The notes beneath the pieces are model-generated. The model was given only the letters and a program-made list of their open reading frames with translations. It ran no database searches and was not told the origin of the DNA. Shown here piece by piece: positions 24,100 to 37,222 of a stretch of 64,000 bases of DNA (positions are counted from its first letter, which is position 1; each line of letters opens with the position of its first letter). Origin of the DNA: Sapria himalayana (taxonomy: Eukaryota > Streptophyta > Magnoliopsida > Malpighiales > Rafflesiaceae). Both the position numbers and the translations under genes were made by a program. The stretch is from positions 7,073,890 through 7,137,889 of the forward strand of contig JAREIK010000801.1 of NCBI GenBank assembly GCA_029783825.1, written 5' to 3'.

Positions 24100-27000
24100 A
24101 TTATCATAGAAGATTATTTTGTACCAATAAAGTTAACTGAGACTAATTATTCAATTTGGAATAATAGAATATGTGACTAACTTGTAATCAATTAGTTGTA
24201 TGATCATATATGAAAAAAAGGTAAAACATAAAAATATGAGTTAAGAAGAATGGAAATACCTACACTATATGGTTGCCTCCATAATTTGGCAATGGATGGG
24301 TAGAGATGTTGCCGATGAAATGAAAATAGACAAACTATGCACAAAATTGGAGTTTATGTTCAAAAAAATACCTTTAGAAATAAAATATTGATCATTAGAT
24401 TTTAAGTCAACCTAAATTTCAAGAATGATAATTTAATGCTTGCACACATCTTTCAAGTTTGGTGAATCAATTTTTATCCATGAAAATGGTAATGAAAGAT
24501 GAGCTACTAGCTTGTCTAAGATTGAGATCACTTCTAGATAGCTCGAACAATTTTGTAGTTTTCATGAGCATGTTATAACATTGAGGTATTGTATCAATGC
24601 ACATTATCTTAGAAAATTATTTTCCTAAGAAGCACGAAGAAATAAGAAGGGGAATGCTTCTTATAATACATTCATTTCTAAGAGATATGGTAGGAGCACC
24701 ATGAGACACACAGCCTGATGGAAGAACTTAATCTTCCAAAGGCAAGTTGTAAAGTAGAAATAAAATATTACCACTATAACAAAATGAGACATAAAAAAAA
24801 GACTACTATTTTTAAAAAAGACTATATTAATAATGCACGAGAGAAGATAGATCTGAGGGAGAGACCAACATTACCTTAGAAGGTGATTTGATACTGGTTA
24901 GCAATGATAATTCTGCTAATATTATATCTCAAAAGAGTGATTGACTTATTTACTCAAAAACATTATTTCATATCACACCACATATTGACTTCTTTACTAC
25001 CTACACATATGGTGATTATGGCATAGTAAAGATATGTAACAATGAGACATCATAGATTTTAGGCATGAGAGATACTTGTCTATAGTAGTAGATAGGATAC
25101 AAGTTAATATTGAGAGATGTCCAATACGTACCAAATATTAATGTGTACCTAATTTTTATTAGTATGTCGATGACATGAGATATGTTAGTTATTTTAATGA
25201 TGGCCAGTGGAAACCAGTCAATGATGTATTAGTCATTAAGAGGTGTAAGAAGGAGAATATTTTGTATGCCGCTTAGAAAAGTATGCCTTGAAATTAAACA
25301 AATATTATTCATCAAAAGAGCAACATTAATCTCTAACATAGAAAATTTAGTCATGCGAGTGAGAAGGGCTTTCAGCATATGGTTAGAAAGAAATACTTTT
25401 CCATTTGATCATGGATATTCTCTTGATTAGTGCATGGACTGCATAGCTAGAAAAATCCAAAAAAGATCTATTTACTCTCTTCTACCTTCAAGATGATCAA
25501 ATATTCTTGATCTTATTCATATAGATATCTACTCCATATACATTGGTGAGATCCTTTATTTTATCACATTTATTGATGATCACTCTATGAAAGTCTGTGC
25601 TTATATATTAAAAACAAAAGATTAAATCCTTCATATCTTTTAGGATTTTCATGCTATAGTTGAGAGAGAGACAAATATGAAATTTATCTTCATATGTTAT
25701 AAAAGTGGGGAAGAATATTGATGTTAGTTTGAAAACTATTATGTATCTCATGGTATTAAAAAAAACACTAGTATGATGCCATAAAGAAGATGAACCAAAC
25801 TATTGAGGAGAGTGTTTAGTGCATGTTTTCTTATGTGCTTCTTCCTAAGAAAATTTGAGGAGAAGCTATGTGTATGACTATTGATGTAATTAATATGTGC
25901 CCTACCTTCACCCTAGATGGTAATGCTCCAAATAAAATCTAGATTAGAAAAGATATCTCTTATGATCACTTACAAGTTTTTGGCTACAAAATCTTTGTTC
26001 TTATCCCAAAAGATGAATGATTAAAACTCAATGATATTGTATATCCATTCATCTTCATTGGCCATAGACATGAAAAGTTCAAGTATAGAATGTGTGATCT
26101 AATTTTCAAGAATATTTTTCACAATAGAGATGTGATTTTTTAGAGGATAAATTAGTAGATGAAAATCATCCGAGTAGAGAGGGGAGTGGTTTCATAGACT
26201 CTCCTATTTGTAGGGATCCAAAACTATTTCCTTTTAGAGATTAGTCTAATCAAGGGGAATTAATTAAGTTGTTGCCTTATGATTCTAAGTCTCAGGATAC
26301 ATCTGATAATTTTTAGTTATAGAATATATCTGATATTTTTGTGCCCCAGCATATGCCTATCGAGAAGGCAAGAGACTATATTCTAGCTGAAACTATGCAT
26401 GACCTAATTGTTAATGATAAAACATTTCAGTCTAAACTGATAAAATCATCTAGGCCCCACCAGTTATCCTCTAGATTCCATGATAATATATTACTCATGG
26501 ATATGTTGAGAAACTGGTAGGATATCAAATCTTATTGGGACTTAAATGTAGTGGAATTTAAAATTAATTTAAGCCGAAGACCACGTGCGTTTCATAAAAA
26601 CTAAAGAAAGGGTAAATGAACTTACCTCTTGTAAATTAATTCGTCAAGCTTTCAAAGTTAGCATCTTTAGTTTATTTAGATCTTCAAAGGTGCTGCCTTT
26701 CTAAAAAATGACCACATTTTACAAGTATCAACACACGAACAAATAATAAATGATCTTGTTGAATGCTAGTTCATATTCATCTTCTCAAAACAAAATTATG
26801 GTTTTTGTTTTCTTTCTCTATTTTTGGTTGTTCTCAGAGTAAAAGATGACGGCCATAAAATTATATGTCACACACACACACACAAGTTAGCTAGCATTTA
26901 AGTCAAAAATAGATTTTATATTATTATATATTTAAACACTTTTAAATAATAATAATTTAAATTCAAATCCTTATCAGATAAGGAAACAAATTTATATATT

Positions 27001-29465
27001 ATATTATATATTTAAAACTCTTTTAAATTCTCATTTATAAATTATTTTCATATCCAATAAGAAAATATAATAGATTAATTATTTGTTTAAATCATGAATT
27101 TAAACTTTCTCAAAATTAAATTTGAATTTAAATAACAACTTATTATTTGTAATTTAAAATAATCTTATCATTTTAAATTACTACAAAGAGTGAAAAACTA
27201 CAATCATTATTATTCATTCTTAATATGTGACCATATAGGTTAAATTAATATTGGCAGTATGCCTAAATCACATTTTGATCCTACAAGCCATAAGTGACAT
27301 CTAGCAAGACATTATGACTACCCAAGTTAAAATGAAAAGCTTATGATCCGAGACAACCTTAATATAGCTAATGACATAATCCTTTTGTCTCATGAAATCT
27401 TGATCGATTAAAAGTATGAACAAAATCAGCCTTATATTACTCTTTCTTTGATTACTCAAAACCCAATCAGACTGACTAAACAAATGATATTGATTTCCAT
27501 CAATTCATTTGAGCATGGCCATATAATTCTCAGTATCAATTGTCGAGGGGACCTAGAAATATCTCTCTTATAATAAGAGATATAAATTTCATCTTAATCG
27601 CTCATATCTTACTACATAATTCTTATTATATTCAAATATTACATTTATAATTATTTGATTAAAGACAACATTTAATTATATTAAAACACAATATTCTTTA
27701 TGTTGAGAACTGTGGTGATATTGGGTCAAAAGAATTAATACTACAACTATTATAGATTAACTTATGACTTTGATCCATATATTAATCTCAAGACGAGTCT
27801 GTCCAATATTTATTCTTAACAAATAGATATAAATATGATTTGCATCTCATACACATTTATCTCATGAATGTCAATCAAATTTTATACTAATATTAATTCA
27901 TCATTATTCCCATAACAATAACTGATTAGTGATATTTAAAATAATTAATAATTTTATTCAATGATATTATATATAATAAACATGCAAATCATCATGATAA
28001 TTAATTCTCATAAATAATCAAAATATCATGTCCATATGATAGGCTAGAGCACTATTAATAATAGCATATAGGTGAGCTTTAGATATTTCAAGAGGTCATA
28101 TCTTTTAAGAATAAAGAAAAATAACTTTGGGCTATGAAGAAAGAGATAGAGGCTCTTCACATCAATTGGACTTATGAACTACTTCCGTTGTCAGAAGAAA
28201 AGTAGGCTTTGAAAAAATAATGACTCTCTAGAGTAAAACCTAGTGATGATTCTCAATTAAGATATAAGTCTTAGTTAGTAGTATAAGGGTTTAGTCAAAA
28301 TAAATGAACCAATTTTAATAATATATTTTCTAATTTAGTGAAGATATCTTCTATTCGAGTAGTTCTGAGTTTGGCAGCCAGCTTGAACATAGAAATTGAT
28401 TAACTCGATGTGAAGACTATTTTTCTTTATGATGACATTCATGAGACTCTATACATGGATCAGCATAAGAAATTCATTATAGAAGGAATGAAGGTCTTGT
28501 TTGTAAATTGAAAAAAAAAACTTATAAGATCTTTAACGAGCTCTTAGGTAGTACTTGTCTTGTGGCTTCAAGTAAATATCTCGTGACCACTAGTTATTTT
28601 TTAGTTATCATTTAGATAATAATATACTTATACTTTTATTATATATTGATGATATACTAATAAAGTTTTCTATGAAAGACTTAGGCTGAGTCATGCTGCT
28701 TTTAGGGATGAATCTCATTTGGGATACACCTTCTAGGCATATATGGTTAGCTCAAGAATGATACATTGATAAAGTTTTTGCGAGATTCTTTATGAAAGAA
28801 GCTAAGCTAGTCTCAATTCATTTAGCTAAATATTTTAAGTTGAGTATTGAGCATAGTCCCAAGATTGATGAGGAAAGGAGAGACATGAGTTGTATCTTAT
28901 ATGCTTAAGTAGTCAGCACTTTTATGTATGCTATGGTATGCACTAAACCAGATATAACACACATTGGCAGCTTTGGATTGCAGTGTGATCATTCTTGAGG
29001 TACTTATAGAAGGCCTTCTCAATTATCTTTGTGCTTGAGCATGTTAAAACCCATGCTTCTTGAGTATACTAATTATGATATGGGGTGATTTAGATTCATA
29101 TAGATCTACCTTAGTTTATCTTATAACTATTGGATGGAGAATTGTATTCTAGATATCTAAGATGTATAAGTACTTAACACTATCCAACATTGAGGTTGAT
29201 TTCATTGTAGCTATTGAAGCATGCAAATAGACTTTATGAATGAAAAGATTTCTTTTAGACTTGAATATGTGATAAGATATATATATTGTATATTATGATA
29301 GTCATAGTATTATATATCTTTCTAAAATTTTGACATTTTATAGTAGGTCAAAATACATTGATGTGTCATTGGATACATGATGTATTAAATGAAAAGTCAA
29401 TTATACATTAAAAAGTACATACTAATAAAAATATCAACAATATATTCATGAAATTATATCATTGG
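24100..29465 (+). pseudogene. Copia 1 gag-pol relic
   Basis: The polyprotein would package, cut, copy and integrate the element. Gag begins near 24120 with KLTETNYSIWNNR. Protease-like text at about 24950-25080 reads FHITPHIDFFTTYTYGDYG. Pre-integrase and integrase run from 25110 to 26150, with VFGYKIFVLIPKDE near 25975 and FIGHRHEKFKYRMCD further on. RT resumes at 28070 (IEALHINWTYELLPL) after the nested solo LTR, with LILLLYIDDIL in place of the YVDD site near 28640 and MKDLG, LLGMNL following. RNase H follows with STFMYAMVCTKPDI, IEACK and YSRSKYIDVS to about 29400. Dozens of stops and frameshifts make it a pseudogene. Confidence 0.82.
26504..28063 (-). mobile_element. Solo LTR of another copia family, nested in copia 1
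   Basis: The copia 1 reading breaks at 26503 and resumes at 28069 in the same domain. The inserted 1.56 kb begins TGTTGAGAAAC on the plus strand. It is flanked by GGATA (26499-26503) and GCATA (28064-28068), a 5-bp target duplication with one mismatch. On the minus strand it reads as a long copia LTR, containing TAGTCATAATGTCTTGCTAG and a GCTCTAGCCTATCATATGGA start region. No internal coding is present, so it is a solo LTR left by LTR-LTR recombination. A (CA)8 run lies at about 26869-26884. Confidence 0.7.
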
Positions 29466-29518
29466 CAAAATTTTATTTCTTTAAGTCATGTACTAGTATT
29501 TATTTCCCCACCACAGGT

Positions 29519-29529
29519 AGAGGGGGAGA
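29519..29529 (+). promoter_or_regulatory. Polypurine tract of copia 1
   Basis: The AGAGGGGGAGA-type purine run lies immediately before the 3' LTR and would prime plus-strand DNA synthesis. Confidence 0.75.
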
Positions 29530-30458
29530 TTTATTGGGTCTACCCAAGTTGGGTATCTAGGGTTTATTATTGTTTTAGTTTTTTTGAAAGTGTTGGCTAT
29601 AGTAGACCAGTACCATGAGATAAAATCTCATTTCTTATTTTTCAAAAAAAAAAAAACAATAAACAAGATTTAATATGTTGCAAATATAAGAATATTCATG
29701 CTTTTGCAAAAGGGCATGCATGGTGCCCTCTCAGATAAGGGAGTGCCCCATCCAAATTCATTAAAAAAATGAAAAGAAACCCAAGTGCAATGCATTTTTA
29801 CTTTGGCCAAAAATATTTTATGGAGGTAGAAGACATCCAACCTATCTTTCTCTCTCTTCCTTTGTGCTTTTGTTTTTTCATTTTAATTTCTAGAAGGTTT
29901 TATGGGCAAATGGGTTCCATGTCTTTCTTATTTACTATGCATCAATGTGCATTTTTGTTCCATAAGCTTTCAGGACAAAGATACTTTATTCAATAAGTTT
30001 GTGTTTTGTGATATTTTGAGTTTACATAAAATCATTGGTTTATAATTTGTATATTTTTTTTGAATACTAATTATATAATCAATGTATTAATTACACAATT
30101 TCTATAATGTCTTGTTCATAGTATGGGCGCTGATATTGTTTTGTTTGTGTTTTGATTATGCCATGATGAATTAAAACTTGGACAATATTTGAATATTCAA
30201 AAGGTTGCAGATAGAATCTTATCTTTAATCTAGAATTGGGATACAACCATGTTGTTGATTATGAGTTCTGATTTTGATGAACCAATGTTGTCATCTAAAA
30301 ATAATTTAGAAAAAGGTATGACCTTCAAATCTCAGGTTTAAGTGTTATATTAGAATTCAAATTTTTAGGATTTTATATCCGGAAAGAGGTCGCCTAAAAA
30401 ATATTATAGTCAAATTATAATTTTGGGCATTTTGTACTTTATGGACTTCTTGTATGTT
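29530..30458 (+). repeat. 3' LTR of copia 1, truncated
   Basis: Collinear with the 5' LTR up to the match of TTTATGGACTTCTTGTATG with 23650-23672. After that the two sequences no longer agree, so the last part of the LTR (about 230 bp) is lost and no target duplication can be checked. The plus-strand open frame at 29769-29996 lies in the LTR and is not a gene. Confidence 0.78.
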
Positions 30459-30536
30459 ATTTCACTTATATTAAAATTTAAATCAATAAAATACACAAAA
30501 TTTTGCAACCTAACATTTGTTTATTTGAAATTCACA

Positions 30537-30883
30537 TTAATTTAGATTACACCTCTTGTGGAAATGATTTCCTCCTTTATCCATGTTGATGCAGTTTCCC
30601 CTGAAAGATATGACATATCTGAGATGACATCTCATGTCACTCATGAAATTTGCAAGTATTTAATATACATGTATTAATTACATAAATCACAATTAACAAG
30701 TAAATTAAATAGTTTTACATATCTCACCTCCCATTATGTGCTAGTAGTCTCTTTTGACTACCCATGTAGTTGCTTTCACTGTCAAAATCAGAACCATGTG
30801 CGATAAGAGTATGTGGTTGTGAATCAAGGCCTAATCTATGAGGGTGGGAAGCTTCATGTGGTTGTGATTGGGTGCCTAATCTT
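30537..30883 (-). pseudogene. Possible two-exon gene fragment, unknown
   Basis: On the minus strand an open stretch (30883 to 30728) reads RLGTQSQPHEASHPHRLG then LDSQPHTLIAHGSDFDSES, ending at a GTGAGAT donor. A 127-bp gap closes with TCTTTCAG at 30601, and the frame continues in phase as GNCINMDKGGNHFHKRCN to a TAA at 30537. There is an internal repeat, LGTQSQPH / LGLDSQPH. I recognise no domain. It may be a captured exon, part of a lost CACTA gene, or chance. Confidence 0.25.
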
Positions 30884-31059
30884 TAGTGAGTAAAATATTT
30901 AAGGTATCTTTAATAGATGATCTTAGGGTATAATATATACATGTTCATACATGTCTATTGTGTATATATATATATATATATCCAATATATTATACACACA
31001 CAATATAATATAAACATACATGTGTATTACATATGTACATACATGTACATACACATGTA

Positions 31060-31186
31060 CATCTCTATATAGTATATGTACTTACATATTTATTATAGTA
31101 TAAAAATATATATATACATATAAATACACATATTATTTTTATATAAATGTATAGTAGTGTGTAAGTACATAATGTTGTAGATATTT

Positions 31187-31228
<42 letters not shown>

Positions 31229-31670
31229 TAGTATAATATATAGATACATGTACATACATGTTTATCTTTTTATGTACATACATACATGTCTATACTATAA
31301 TTACATACATATCTATTGTAGTATAAATATATCTACATGTAAATACATGTATATTGTTGTTTATAAAAATGTACAGTAGTATGCAAGTACATAATGTTGT
31401 ACATGTACACACACACAAACACACACACACAAACACACACACACACACACACACAGGTACACACGTCTACTATATATATATATATATAGCATAATATATA
31501 CATACATGTACATACATGTACATACATGTTTATTTTTACATGTACATACATACATGTCTATAGTATAAGTACATACAAATCTATTGTAGTACAAATATAT
31601 CTACATGTAAACACATGTATATTATTGTTTATATAAATGTACAATAGTATGCAAGTATAATATATACATA
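31060..31670. repeat. TA/CA minisatellite of about 250-bp units
   Basis: Three related units (from about 31078, 31300 and 31560) share TACATACATGTCTATA, ATCTACATGTAAA and ATGTACAGTAGTATGCAAGT. The first two end in long (CA)n runs (31190-31227 and 31408-31456). Palindromic ACATGTACATACATGT motifs surround them. The open frames here are Val-Cys or His-Thr repeats from (TG)n/(CA)n and are not proteins. Confidence 0.85.
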
Positions 31671-31807
31671 CATGTCAATTTTTGATATTCTTCATTCTGA
31701 AATTTAGGAAGTCGAGATTAAATAAAAATAAGAATCAAATTCTCACCACTTTATTTAATCATAATAATCAATGACACACCCACACATTCTATTTATAAAA
31801 TTGATAA

Positions 31808-33488
31808 TGTGAAATTCCGAAAAATAATGAATAAATAATTAACATAATTTGATATCTGGAAAAAAATGGGCAAAATGATAATTTTGCAATAAGAAAAAAT
31901 AACATGAAAAGTTTAGAGTACTAATGATAAAATGGATGTCGTTATTGAATTCGTCTTCGGTGTCAAATTTCATTAAATTCTAAGAAAATCAAAATTTAGT
32001 TATATTTGTATTTATTTAAATAATTATTAGAATATTTAAGAAAAAAAAAATTTACGTGTAACCGAAAGATAGTGCCATGACGTCCGCACGTGGTTGTGCA
32101 TGCGCGGATGTGGTCCGTCAGTCATCTAGGCGTCAACCCAAAGAAAAAAAATAAATAATAATAATAATTATAGATAAAAAAAACAAGAAAACGTTAGGAA
32201 TCCAGAAAATGAGAGAACACTGAAAAAAAAATGTTTTGGCGGCAAGGGAGAGGGATACAGTACAAAAGAAAAAAAAAGATCCGTGGATTTTCTTTTAATC
32301 ATAACATATTATTCTGAAATCAGAATGAAATAGTCCAAGAACTTAAAGTTACTTTACCGAAGAGATCTTTAGTTTGATATTAAATTTATAAAGTTTCCGA
32401 AAGGTAGTTGTTTTCTCTTATTAGAATTTCTTTCTATTTAATGGCAATAAATGATCATGTTATATATTTATATTTGAATTGTTAGAAATTTTATTGGAAA
32501 TGATTAATTGGTAAAAAGTTTCAGTATTCCATTTAATAAAAGTTAGTGCAGATGAATTAGATTTGAATTGTTATAATTATGTCTGAAACATCGGTTAAAT
32601 TAGAAATGACATAATTGTATTTCATGTGCACGAGGATATTCCATATACATGGGTGGGTTCATGATATATATATATATATATATAAACACACACACACACA
32701 CACACAAAGATATATGGATGGTATTTAGCGAACACAAATTGGGACAATGTCCATACTGAGTTGTGTGAAATTTTATTTTGTACATGGTTATTATAAATTT
32801 GTGAACTCGAATTGGGACAACGTCCAGGCTGAGTTACACAGTAGTTTTTTGAAATTATTCAGAAAAAAAATATTTTGTCAGAGAAATGTCCAATATATTT
32901 TTCGGGGGAGGTCCATATTTCTCGTAGTAAATCCAAGAAAATCATATATTATTTAGAGAAATGTCCAATATATTTTTTTGGAGGTCCATATTTTTTGGAA
33001 TAATTCCAAAAAAATAAATATTTCTATAGACACACACACACACACACACACACATAATATGTCACACTTGGCTTTGACATGTGTGAGGGAGTTGATGGAA
33101 CTCAGGAATATGAGCATATAAATATTTCAGCCATAGTTGCATTCATATAAATATTGTACTTGAATGGGTGTTGATATATATTCATGACATTTTACGTGCA
33201 CTTAGGTAGGGAGTAACTCTGAAAATATTTACCTCTACTGAACTTTGCTCACTCTGTTTGTGGGACCCCTTTTCAGGTACAAGTCTAGGGTAGATGACAG
33301 ATCCACATACGGAATCGCACATGTAAAGGGAAGTCGGTTGTGGCTTAAATAATATGTTGTGTGTTTTTTTTCTGATGAGCAAATAAAATGGAAAAAAAAT
33401 ATATGGTTCATTTGAGAAAATTTTATTTTATTACACATTATATTGTGTGATGGAATGAATGAGACCCCCTGGGGGATGGGGTATGACA
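31808..33488 (+). mobile_element. Solo LTR, Ty3/gypsy-like, perfect target duplication
   Basis: A 1681-bp block starts TGTGAAATTCCG and ends GGGGTATGACA. It is flanked on both sides by GATAA (31803-31807 and 33489-33493), an exact 5-bp duplication. There is no coding sequence. The region near 33220-33290 (TTTACCTCTACTGAACTTTG then GGACCCCTTTTCAGGTAC) and the CCCCCTGGGGGATGGGG close to the end resemble U5 regions of plant gypsy LTRs. It contains a TA/CA microsatellite (32664-32705), tandem units at 32727-33030 and a (CA)n run at 33030-33053. Family assignment is inference; the solo-LTR structure is seen directly. Confidence 0.85.
32727..33030 (+). repeat. Tandem 73-76-bp units within the solo LTR
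   Basis: Units 1 and 2 share ATTGGGACAA(T/C)GTCCA and CTGAGTT; units 3 and 4 share GAGAAATGTCCAATATATTT and GAGGTCCATATTT. Spacing is 73 bp for the first pair and 76 bp for the second. GGGACAATGTCC is itself palindromic. Confidence 0.7.
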
Positions 33489-33493
33489 GATAA

Positions 33494-33949
33494 ACTAGTA
33501 GAATTGATTAATTGAAGTATAGTTATTTGTAAATTATTACCAAGTCATAAACGATTATTTTATTAATGATGTTGAATTTAACAATGTATTGAAGAAATAC
33601 AATGATAATTGACAAAGAATTAAAATGTCATGGTATTTCCAACAATAGAGATGAATATCTTTGTTGTATTAAAACATAAAAACAGGCACACTTAAATTAA
33701 AGACTAATTATAAACATGATAATTTGAGGGACAAATATTCATGGACATGATTAAATAACAATTTAATTAATGTCTAAACATTTGAAGTTAGTTCACTATT
33801 ATATGGATGCTTATATAAATATACTTCATATAATATAAAACAAATAAACATAAAAAACAAATAGCTTTTGCATAACACAAAGTTATATAGTCAAATTGTT
33901 GTATTATATGAGCATCCCAAATGATGCGCATACTCGCACGCACACACAT

Positions 33950-34005
<56 letters not shown>

Positions 34006-34091
34006 ACTCATCTATTCACATAAGCATATATCAGCATTCACAAAAACATTGGAAAAATGCTTTTTCAATTTGTACAACATGAACACCTTAA

Positions 34092-34141
<50 letters not shown>

Positions 34142-34565
34142 TCACCACCATGATGTATACATGTCTTAGTCGCAAGCACCCACAAATACCCACATAAATT
34201 TGTGGTTGAATTGTTATTGTTTCTTGTGTGATTTTCTGTGGTGTTGTATTGTTAAATAATTTTCTATTTTCAAGATCAATAAGATAATTGATTGAGTTAC
34301 AATAATTTGGAAATGATTAAAACAATTGTTCATAATATTGAATTTAATGAAAAAAAAATATTGATAATTCTTTAAAGGTTCCATTCACTTTAAAAGATGT
34401 TCATTCAAATAACATTTATTTTTTGTTAACATGAAAATTAAAAAAAAAAATCATTGTGCTTGTCCATCTCAACATGCATGCAAACACATATATGTTATAG
34501 GAAGAATCTAACATTTTGGACAACACAATTATACTTTGATAGAAACTAAAATTGGGCATATGTTT
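33494..34565. repeat. Non-coding stretch with two (CA)n microsatellites
   Basis: Long CA runs lie at about 33937-33999 and 34096-34139. The rest is AT-rich with no recognised gene. Open frames reading His-Thr or Val-Cys come from the repeats. Confidence 0.8.
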
Positions 34566-34902
34566 TGTAACTCCCAAAAAAAATGATATGGACAAATGAA
34601 TATGATAAATGTTAAATTGAGCCCACCTTGGGTTTTCTGAGAAATTAAGAAATGATTTAATGATAATTGATAAATATTAAATGATATATTATTATATGTA
34701 TACATGTCAAGTGAATGAATATGTGAAAAAATAATTTAATACTATATGCTAAATAAGAAATTGACCAAACCCAAAAAATAAGTAATAGAAAAAGGGCAAA
34801 ATGGAAATTTGGTAACTGAGGACCTAAGGGTCATATATGAATATGTTTATATTTCTAAGTATGATTATGAGAAAACTTGAAATATAAATAAAAGTAAATA
34901 TG

Positions 34903-34922
34903 GGCTATATAGTATATAAAGG
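34903..34922 (+). promoter_or_regulatory. TATA box in the gypsy-like LTR
   Basis: CTATATAGTATATAAAGG lies about 340 bp into the LTR, where a U3 promoter is expected. Purine-rich leader sequence (GAAGGAAGAAGGAAG) follows about 160 bp later. Confidence 0.55.
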
Positions 34923-37211
34923 AAGTTAAAGCAAAAATGAGTTAAAGTTCATATTTGGTCTAAGAGCTCATTAGAGCAAAAACATTTTTGGAGTTGATAG
35001 AGTGGAAGGGCCAGGGTTTGGAGAGGAAGATCAAGACTTCGGTGGAAGATCTCTAAATTTGTTCCGAATCTTTAAAGAAGGAAGAAGGAAGAATCTAGAG
35101 AGGGCGATTCCAAGTAATTTGAGGTATGTAAACACAAACGCTAGATTTTCTTTGATGATGTTTGAGTTAGGAAAATCTTAAATCATCTATGTGATTTTTT
35201 GTTATTGGTTTAGGATGATATTAAGATGTTATTAGAAGTGATAGACATGATTTATTTTGAGTTTTGAGGTGTTTTGGAAGAACATCATGAAGAGGAAATT
35301 ATGGTGTTTCAAAGGAGATGTTGTCAAAACTATTCCAAACCCATATTTTTGTCTTGATCATAACTTGGTCATTTCTTATCCTAATTGTGTGATTCAAATT
35401 TTTGAGTACACTAGAATTATAGCATAAAAAATTAATTAAAAGAACGGTAAATAAATGCTAACTCCAAAGTGCCTAGAAATCTTTCAAAGGGGAGATATGT
35501 GCAAGAAAAATCTTTTGTTTTGCAAATTATTATTGTCTGAATATAAAATTCCATAACTTGAGTTTTTGTGATCCAAATTGGATGATTCCAATAGTATGGA
35601 AAACCTAAGAACCATATCTGATAATGAGTAGAAGTAATCATTATCAATTTATAGATATAAAACTTCTTAAATCTAGAATAATAGTAGGTAACTAAGTGAG
35701 TTGTGCATATCGACCAATTTGGCATTAAAATGTGTAACTTGAGTTTGGATGATCCAAATGAGATGATTCCAATTCCTAATGAAAATAGGCTCATAAAAAT
35801 ATTATTATTTTTTATCTAAGCATGACCAAAATGTGGCTTAATTATCCCTATAAAAATGTTGCAAGTGAAGAGGTATTGGGTAGACATCAACCCCAACCAA
35901 AAATCATAAAATGCACAACTAATATTTTTTTTCTTTGGTTGTTCTTTGATTGTGACACATGTGTGATAAATTAGGGGCTATCAAAAAGAAAAACCCAGGT
36001 TGGGGCATATATTTTTGAGGACAAGAATCGATGGACAAAAATTCTCCTAGTTTGTTCTTCCTTATTCTTTTTATGTTTCAAGTTTATGTTTGTTCTCCAC
36101 TTATCTCTCTCTAATTCCAAAGTGTTTGAATGATTACAAAATAATTTGAATTGTTGGAATAATTTATAAGAAAAGCATATGCATTTATTTTAATTTATTT
36201 GAGGAAATTGATTGTGAAATGAATTAAAATTGAAAAATTACATCAGTATTGAAAATGAATTATTTGTACAAAAGTATATACTATACCATATTTTACTATG
36301 AGTGTTTTGAAAGCCCTTAATAGAATAATTAACCATGAATTCACATAAAGGATTGATTGGTATACCAATAAGGGTCAAATTAGTAGTACTATGAACAAAG
36401 GTATGAATGTGTCACTCTGATTCGTAGCCCAACAAGACAATATATGTAGTGTTTACAAATTACTTTTTAATAACCAATCAGTAGCTAGTGGGATAATACT
36501 GTATTATAAAACAAATGTTTTTTTACCAGCCTGTAGCCTAGCAAGACCGTGTCAATGTTTCTGTTATCCTTTATACTAAAAACATAGGTTATAAGGACAA
36601 CTAAAATGGCTGAGATTATTGACATATTGGAATTGAAATTGCATGATTACAAATTGAAATGATAAGAAAATTTGGAAATGGATAATATGTGTTTTTGAAT
36701 GATTTACTGCATATGAAAGTGCATATTTGGAATGATCAATGATATGTAAATGAATGTATAGAAATTGAATATATGTATTGTAACTGCATTGATCATTCAA
36801 AAAGACTCTAAAGAATTGTTTATCAAAATTGCATGATGTTTCTTAAATTAAAATGAAAGAATGGAATTGTATAGAACCACTAAGCATGAAAATGCTTAGC
36901 GTATTATTTTTATCAATGTGCAGGTACTGAGTAAACAAGAAAAAGGGGTAATATCGAGAAGCACTGAGTCATTGAGAAAGCATTGAGGAGTATGCTCCGT
37001 CATATGCATAAACATCATTTTGAGCATGACTTTATTTTGTATTTACATGTGTAAATTCTAAAATAATATCATATAATATTTTGAAAGCATGGTAAGCTAT
37101 TTTGTAAATGAATTGATTAAATGTTTATGGGCATACATAGTGAATGAAAATGCTTCCGCATATTTGAAATGGTTTGAATTATCTGTGTTTTAAAATGGGT
37201 ATTACATTTAG

Positions 37212-37222
37212 TGGTATCAGAG
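37212..37222 (+). promoter_or_regulatory. Primer-binding site after the gypsy-like LTR
   Basis: TGGTATCAGAG lies five bases after the LTR end ATTACA and matches the site complementary to initiator Met tRNA. Confidence 0.85.

Larger units (their letters stand above)
22768..30458 (+). mobile_element. Ty1/copia retrotransposon 1, old, near full length
   Basis: Two diverged LTRs (22768-23887 and 29530-30458) flank a primer site, a decayed Tnt1-like gag-protease-integrase-RT-RNase H polyprotein and a polypurine tract. The LTRs match along their length by eye (GGTCT..GTAGACC, TTTTATGGAGGTAGAAGA, TACTATGCAT.. and others) but differ at many positions and indels, so the insertion is old. The 3' LTR lacks about the last 230 bp. 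A solo LTR of another family lies inside in reverse orientation. It cannot be autonomous. Confidence 0.85.

Noticed and set aside
22897..29996. Small frames at 22897-23085, 23348-23548 and 29769-29996
   Set aside because: They fall within the two LTRs of copia 1 and are not conserved between the copies.
31065..34153. Val-Cys and His-Thr repeat proteins
   Set aside because: Direct translation of (TG)n and (CA)n microsatellites.
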